The notes under the pieces are model-generated. The model saw only the letters and a program-made list of their open reading frames with translations, ran no database searches and was not told where the DNA came from. From the NCBI RefSeq assembly GCF_001679645.1, contig NZ_LRUN01000058.1, positions 31,029-95,028 on the forward strand: 64,000 nucleotides of DNA. The letters run 5' to 3'. Position 1 is the stretch's first letter. Every line of letters begins with the position of its first letter. This document shows, in pieces, positions 60,212 to 64,000 of the stretch. A program made the translations under genes and the position numbers. This stretch comes from Pseudomonas bananamidigenes. GTDB lineage: Bacteria > Pseudomonadota > Gammaproteobacteria > Pseudomonadales > Pseudomonadaceae.

Positions 60212-60511
60212 ATGCTCTACGCCATCATTGCCACCGACGTCGCCAATTCTCTGGACGCGCGTCTCGCCGCCCGCCCGGCGCACCTTGAACGCCTGCAGGT
60301 GCTCAAGGGCGAAGGCCGCATCGTGCTGGCCGGCCCGCATCCGGCGGTCGACAGCAATGATCCGGGCGCGGCGGGTTTTACCGGCAGCCTGATCGTCGCC
60401 GAATTCGACTCCCTGAATGCGGCACAAGCCTGGGCCGACGCCGATCCGTACATCGCCGCCGGTGTCTACGCCAACGTTGTCGTGAAGCCGTTCAAGCAAG
60501 TCCTGCCGTAA
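60212..60511 (+). CDS. yciI: YciI-family protein
   Basis: YciI proteins are small ferredoxin-like-fold proteins with a His/Asp pair whose biochemical role is unclear. The 99-residue product has MLYAIIATDVANSLDARLAA, RPAHLERLQVLKGEGRIVLA with the conserved His, and ADADPYIAAGVYANVVVKPF at the end. The ATG follows the yciB stop by one base, so the two are co-transcribed. Confidence 0.93.
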   Translation: MLYAIIATDVANSLDARLAARPAHLERLQVLKGEGRIVLAGPHPAVDSNDPGAAGFTGSLIVAEFDSLNAAQAWADADPYIAAGVYANVVVKPFKQVLP

Positions 60512-60620
60512 TCCTTCCCCGCGCGATGAACCTTGTCGGTTCATCGCGTTCTCAATCGCTCATTATTCTCGTTTGCCGGCCGACAACCTGCCCAATATCC
60601 ATTTGGAAACAGGAGTCACT

Positions 60621-61031
60621 ATGCGCAAGGGTCCGTTGTGTCTGATGCTGGTCACGTTGTCGATCATGGCGCCCGCCCATGGTGAGGAAAGCACCGAAAG
60701 CGGCTATTCCACGCCGTTGTCCTTGAGCGCCGGTAGCCAGATCACCGAGTTGCAGCAGCGCCTGAAAGCCAGCGAGCAGCAGCGCGAAGAACTGAGCAAA
60801 CAACTGCAGAATGCCGACAACACCCGCGAAAGCGCCCAGCTTGCCCGGCTGCGCCAGGAGAACCAGCGTCTGAAGCTGCAACTCAAGGAAGCCCAGGCCA
60901 GCCCCGTGCCGCGCCTGCTGACCGAACAGCAGCAATGGTTCGTCACCGGCGCCGGGGTAGCGCTATTGGCCCTGCTCTGCGGTATCTTTGCCAGTGGTGC
61001 AAGTCGAAAACGTCGACAATGGCTAAATTGA
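60621..61031 (+). CDS. YgiM-like coiled-coil inner-membrane protein
   Basis: This 136-residue protein has a Sec signal peptide (about 1-24, MRKGPLCLMLVTLSIMAPAHG). A coiled coil of about 60 residues (ITELQQRLKASEQQREELSK onward) and one C-terminal membrane segment (about 107-126) follow, then a basic tail. This is the layout of the C-terminal half of E. coli YgiM, without its SH3 domain. AGGAG precedes the ATG. It lies seven bases upstream of the CpxR-like gene, so it may be part of that envelope-stress unit. Confidence 0.75.
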   Translation: MRKGPLCLMLVTLSIMAPAHGEESTESGYSTPLSLSAGSQITELQQRLKASEQQREELSKQLQNADNTRESAQLARLRQENQRLKLQLKEAQASPVPRLLTEQQQWFVTGAGVALLALLCGIFASGASRKRRQWLN

Positions 61032-61038
61032 GTGAGTC

Positions 61039-61716
61039 ATGAGCGAGCTGTTACTGATTGATGATGACCAGGAGCTGTGTGAGCTTCTGAGCAGTTGGCT
61101 GAGCCAGGAAGGCTTTCAGGTCCGTGCCTGCCACGACGGCCAGAGCGCCCGCAAGGCTCTGGCCGAATCCGCCCCCGCTGCCGTGGTGCTGGACGTGATG
61201 CTGCCCGATGGCAGCGGTCTGGAACTGCTCAAGCAATTGCGCAACGACCATGCCGATCTGCCGGTGGTGATGCTTTCGGCCCGCGGCGAGCCGCTGGACC
61301 GGATCCTCGGTCTGGAACTGGGCGCCGACGATTACCTGGCCAAACCCTGCGATCCCCGCGAACTCACCGCCCGCCTGCGCGCCGTGCTGCGTCGCAGCCA
61401 CCCGGCCGCCGTGTCGACCCAGCTGGAGCTGGGCGACCTGAGTTTCAGCCCGGTGCGCGGCGTGGTCAGCATCGACGAAAAGGAATTCACCCTCACCGTA
61501 TCCGAAAGCCGTCTGCTCGAAGCCCTGCTCAAACAACCGGGCGAGCCGCTGGACAAGCAGGAACTGGCGCAGATCGCCCTGGGTCGCAAGCTGACCCTGT
61601 ACGACCGTAGCCTGGACATGCACGTCAGCAACCTGCGCAAGAAGATCGGCCCCCACGCCGACGGCCGCCCGCGCATCGTGGCCCTGCGCAGCCGTGGCTA
61701 CTACTACAGCCTCTAG
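61039..61716 (+). CDS. cpxR: OmpR-family response regulator, CpxR-like
   Basis: This 225-residue regulator has a receiver domain (1-118) with acidic pocket IDDD, phospho-acceptor D52 in VVLDVMLPDGSG and K102 in YLAKPCDP. A winged-helix DNA-binding domain (about 130-225) ends LRKKIGPHADGRPRIVALRS with the RGYYY of this group. CpxR of E. coli reads similarly. A Spy/CpxP-like gene, a CpxR-type box and a CpxA-like kinase follow directly. Confidence 0.87.
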   Translation: MSELLLIDDDQELCELLSSWLSQEGFQVRACHDGQSARKALAESAPAAVVLDVMLPDGSGLELLKQLRNDHADLPVVMLSARGEPLDRILGLELGADDYLAKPCDPRELTARLRAVLRRSHPAAVSTQLELGDLSFSPVRGVVSIDEKEFTLTVSESRLLEALLKQPGEPLDKQELAQIALGRKLTLYDRSLDMHVSNLRKKIGPHADGRPRIVALRSRGYYYSL

Positions 61717-61727
61717 CGTTTCTGCGG

Positions 61728-61759
61728 ACGCTTTGTCAGTTCGATGACAAAGCGTCTTT
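61728..61759 (+). terminator. Hairpin after the CpxR-like gene
   Basis: GACGCTTTGTCA and TGACAAAGCGTC form a perfect 12-bp stem with a 5-6 base loop, followed by TTTA. The short T-run suggests partial termination. Confidence 0.72.
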
Positions 61760-61772
61760 ACCCAAGCTTTAC
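61757..61772. promoter_or_regulatory. CpxR-type binding box
   Basis: On the minus strand it reads GTAAA-N6-GTAAA, close to the E. coli CpxR consensus GTAAA-N5-GTAAA. It lies 83 bases before the Spy/CpxP-like ATG and just after the CpxR-like gene, so autoregulation of the downstream genes is likely. Confidence 0.72.
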
Positions 61773-61854
61773 CCAGCGCTGACCGCCGCTGACCTTGATC
61801 TCCGTAATCTGTACCCATCCGGAACGTACCGGGAACGAGACAAGGAGATACACC

Positions 61855-62304
61855 ATGCGCAAGACCCTTATCGCTCTGATGTTCGCTGCAGCTCTGCCAA
61901 CCGTCGCCATGGCTGTGCCGCAGGATGGCGGCCCGATGGGCGGGCCTGATGGTGGCTGGCACCACGGCGGTCAGATGCACGGTATGCACGGCAAAGGTCC
62001 GTACAGCCAGCTGGACCTCTCCCGCGAACAGCGCGAGCAGATCCGCAAGATCATGGGCGAGCAGATGCACGAACGTAAGCAGACGGTCGAGAAATACCTG
62101 GAGAAACTCTCCCCGGCCGACCAGAAAGCCATGAAAGACGAGATGGCGGCCAACCACAAGAAGGCCGAATCCGATGTCCGCGCCGTGCTGAAACCGGATC
62201 AACAGAAGAAATTCGACGAGATCCAGAAGAAACAGGCCGAGCGTCGCGCCGAATGGGCCGAGTTCAAGGCCTGGAAAGCGCAACAACCGCAAAAGGCGCA
62301 ATAA
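61855..62304 (+). CDS. Spy/CpxP-family periplasmic chaperone-like protein
   Basis: This 149-residue protein has a Sec signal peptide (about 1-20, ending AMA), then a Gly/His/Met-rich segment (WHHGGQMHGMHGKG) that may bind metal. The helical LTxxQ-type domain follows, with LDLSREQREQIRKIMGEQMH and VLKPDQQKKFDEIQKKQ. CpxP/Spy proteins bind the sensor or unfolded periplasmic proteins. AAGGAG precedes the ATG. It lies between cpxR and cpxA homologues. Confidence 0.9.
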   Translation: MRKTLIALMFAAALPTVAMAVPQDGGPMGGPDGGWHHGGQMHGMHGKGPYSQLDLSREQREQIRKIMGEQMHERKQTVEKYLEKLSPADQKAMKDEMAANHKKAESDVRAVLKPDQQKKFDEIQKKQAERRAEWAEFKAWKAQQPQKAQ

Positions 62305-62310
62305 TGTAAT

Positions 62311-62342
62311 GACCCGACGGTTCACACCGTCGGGTCTTTTTA
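62311..62342 (+). terminator. Terminator after the Spy/CpxP-like gene
   Basis: GACCCGACGG and CCGTCGGGTC pair with a short loop and run into six T residues. Confidence 0.93.
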
Positions 62343-62354
62343 TATCCAGTCCAA

Positions 62355-62443
62355 TGTGGGAGCGAGCCTGCTCGCGATGGCGTTATGTCAGACAGTTCAG
62401 CTTTGTCTGATACACCGCTATCGCGAGCAAGCTCGCTCCCACA
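62355..62443. repeat. REPIN-like pair of inverted REP sequences
   Basis: TGTGGGAGCGAGCCTGCTCG faces CGAGCAAGCTCGCTCCCACA across about 50 bases. The right arm is identical to that at 45654-45673, and the left arm differs at two positions. Confidence 0.92.
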
Positions 62444-62472
62444 GGGTTTTGTGTTTGTTCTGAGGAATCATT

Positions 62473-63812
62473 GTGCGTTCATTGTTCTGGCGTATTCTCG
62501 CAAGCTTCTGGCTGGCCATCGCCCTGGTTGCGGGGCTTTCCATTTTGCTGGGGCACATGCTCAATCAGGACGCCTGGATCCTCAGCCGCCATCCGGGCCT
62601 CAACACATTGGCCGCCGACTGGACGCAGACCTACGAATCCCAGGGTGAAGACGCCGCCCAGGACATCCTCCAGCAACGTAAACGTCAGTATCACATCGAC
62701 GTGCAAGTGCTGAACGAAAGCGGCGACCCGGTGGTACGCGGCACCTTCCCCCGTCGCGCGGCAGCCTTTGAAGCACGGCAGAACAACGACGACCGGCGCC
62801 TGCCCTGGCGGCGCCTGACCGATGAATTCACCAGCGAAAAGACCGGTGATACCTACCTGTTCATCTATCGCATCCCGCACCCGGAACTCGACGCCTGGCA
62901 CCGCGAAAGCCTGCTTTGGCCATTGAGCGCGCTGGGGATCGCGCTGGTGGTACTGACCCTGTTCAGCCTGCTGGTGACCTTTTCCATCACCCGCCCGCTC
63001 AACCGCTTGCGCGGCGCGGTGCACGATCTGGGGCAGACCACCTACCAGCAGAACAGCCTGGCGAAACTGGCCAACCGCCGCGATGAGTTCGGCGTGCTGG
63101 CCAACGACTTCAACCGCATGGGCGCACGCCTGCAAAGCCTGATCGGCAGCCAGCGCCAGTTGCTGCGCGACGTGTCCCACGAGTTGCGCTCACCGCTGGC
63201 ACGTCTGCGCATCGCCCTGGCACTGGCGGAACGGGCGAGCCCGGAAGAACGGGAAAAACTCTGGCCGCGTCTTACCCGCGAATGCGATCGGCTGGAAGCC
63301 TTGATCAGTGAAATTCTGGTGCTGGCGCGGGTCGACGCCGACAACGCCAGCGCTGAAGCCGTGGATCTGAATGCCCTGCTGGGCACCCTGCAAAAGGACG
63401 CGCAACTCGGCTCGCCGGAGCAGACCGTACGCCTGGAGGCCGAACCGCAGCTCAATCTGACAGGCTGGCCGACCATGATCGAACGCGCCGTGGACAACCT
63501 GCTGCGCAACGCCCAGCGCTTCAACCCGGTCGGCAGTCGATCGAATTGCAAGCCTCGCGACAAGGCGAGCGGATCGTGGTCAGCGTGCGCGACCATGGCC
63601 CGGGGGTGCAGGCCGAGCATTTGAGCCAGTTGGGCGAGCCGTTTTATCGGGCACCGGGGCAAACCGCTGCCGGGCATGGTCTGGGCCTGGCAATCGCCCG
63701 GCGTGCGGCGGAGCGCCATGGCGGGACGCTGGTGCTGGCCAATCACCCGCAGGGCGGGTTTGTGGCCAGTCTTGAGTTGCCGTTGGAGCCTGGGATTGTG
63801 GTCCAACCGTAA
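62473..63812 (+). pseudogene. cpxA: CpxA-like sensor histidine kinase broken by a frameshift
   Basis: The kinase has a membrane segment (about 8-28), a periplasmic domain (about 30-145), a second membrane segment (about 148-170) and a HAMP domain. HisKA has H237 in DVSHELRSPLARL, and the N box is DNLLRNAQRF (341-350). After G354 (bases 63532-63534) the frame leaves the family. The ATPase G boxes DHGPGV and GHGLGLAIARRAAERHGG resume in another frame and end at 63812. Restoring one C after 63534 gives NPVGQSIELQASRQ and an intact 446-residue kinase. The GTG start has GAGGAAT upstream. It is either a true pseudogene or an assembly error. Confidence 0.88.
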
Positions 63813-64000
63813 GAGCCCTCACCCCAGCCCTCTCCCAAAGGGAGAGGGGGCCGACCGAGGTGTCTTACGTCATACATCGACCTGAAAGATCGAGTCGATT
63901 ATGGATCTGACAAAGCACCCGAACCGAGTCAATTCCGGATTCGGCCTAGTTCTTTCAAGTCGGCGGACCTCTGAAGCATCCCCCAATCAGTCCCCTCTCC
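63813..64000. repeat. Intergenic repeat with CCCTCTCCC/GGGAGAGGG hairpin
   Basis: The left end has CCCTCACCCCAGCCCTCTCC and GGGAGAGGGGGCCGACCGAG as an inverted pair, and the window ends in AGTCCCCTCTCC, an inverted partial copy. Pseudomonas genomes carry many intergenic copies of such repeats. No gene is visible in these 188 bases. Confidence 0.6.

Noticed and set aside
63813..64000. Possible gene start at the right edge
   Set aside because: The 188 bases are repeat-like with no coding frame supported by a start signal.

Overview
The window looks like the chromosome of a Pseudomonas of the P. fluorescens group. Evidence is the FleQ/FleSR flagellar hierarchy, the flgFGHIJKL-glycosylation-fliC-flaG-fliD-fliS-fliT-fleQ-fleSR-fliE order, the phhRABC phenylalanine catabolism locus, the scpAB-rluB block, high-GC codon use and two REP-type inverted repeats of the Pseudomonas form. 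Assignment rests on gene content and remembered family features; no database search was run.

Region 1 (1-42842, almost all minus strand) is flagellar. Read in the direction of transcription it starts with a sigma54-like promoter and flgF-flgL (41056 down to 32664). A large glycosyltransferase follows, split here by a one-base frameshift, then an RTX repeat protein. Next come two sugar-nucleotide pathways. The first is rfbF-rfbG-rfbC-like plus C-methyltransferases and a reductase, predicted to make a CDP-linked, C-methylated 6-deoxyhexose. The second is a complete pseudaminic acid pathway: pseB, pseC, a Pse-associated methylase, pseF, a fused pseG-pseH, and pseI. A KAS III-like enzyme and a Maf-type flagellin glycosyltransferase close the island. 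Then come flagellin and cap/chaperone genes (fliC, flaG, fliD, fliS, fliT), the master regulator fleQ, fleSR, and the start of fliE. Sigma54-type (-24/-12) sites precede fliE, fleSR and flgF; sigma28-type sites precede fliC and fliS. This fits the known FleQ > FleSR > FliA cascade.

Region 2 (41277-47903) is metabolic: phhR (divergent), phhA, phhB, phhC with a TyrR/PhhR-type box, two small conserved-looking ORFs, an MFS exporter and arfB. A REPIN-like repeat lies between phhC and the small ORFs.

Region 3 (47904-54600) is the most accessory-looking. It holds an enterobacterial-type queC, a VUT/YhhQ-type queuosine-precursor transporter with an unusual N-terminal cytoplasmic domain, an XRE regulator whose 3' end overlaps the transporter start, an upstream ORF overlapping the regulator, and a serine hydroxymethyltransferase-like enzyme lacking several canonical active-site residues. 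An amino acid permease follows. The transporter/regulator pair is visibly more AT-rich than its surroundings. This is the best candidate for an undescribed module.

Region 4 (54640-64000) is conserved housekeeping: rluB, a DUF1289 gene, scpB, scpA, a YciO-type protein, an RNase AM-type PHP protein, yciB, yciI and a YgiM-like membrane protein. It ends with a CpxR-like regulator, a Spy/CpxP-like periplasmic protein with a CpxR-type box upstream, and a CpxA-like kinase broken by a one-base frameshift. Two clean single-base frameshifts in one window (31794 and 63534) could be real mutations or assembly errors.
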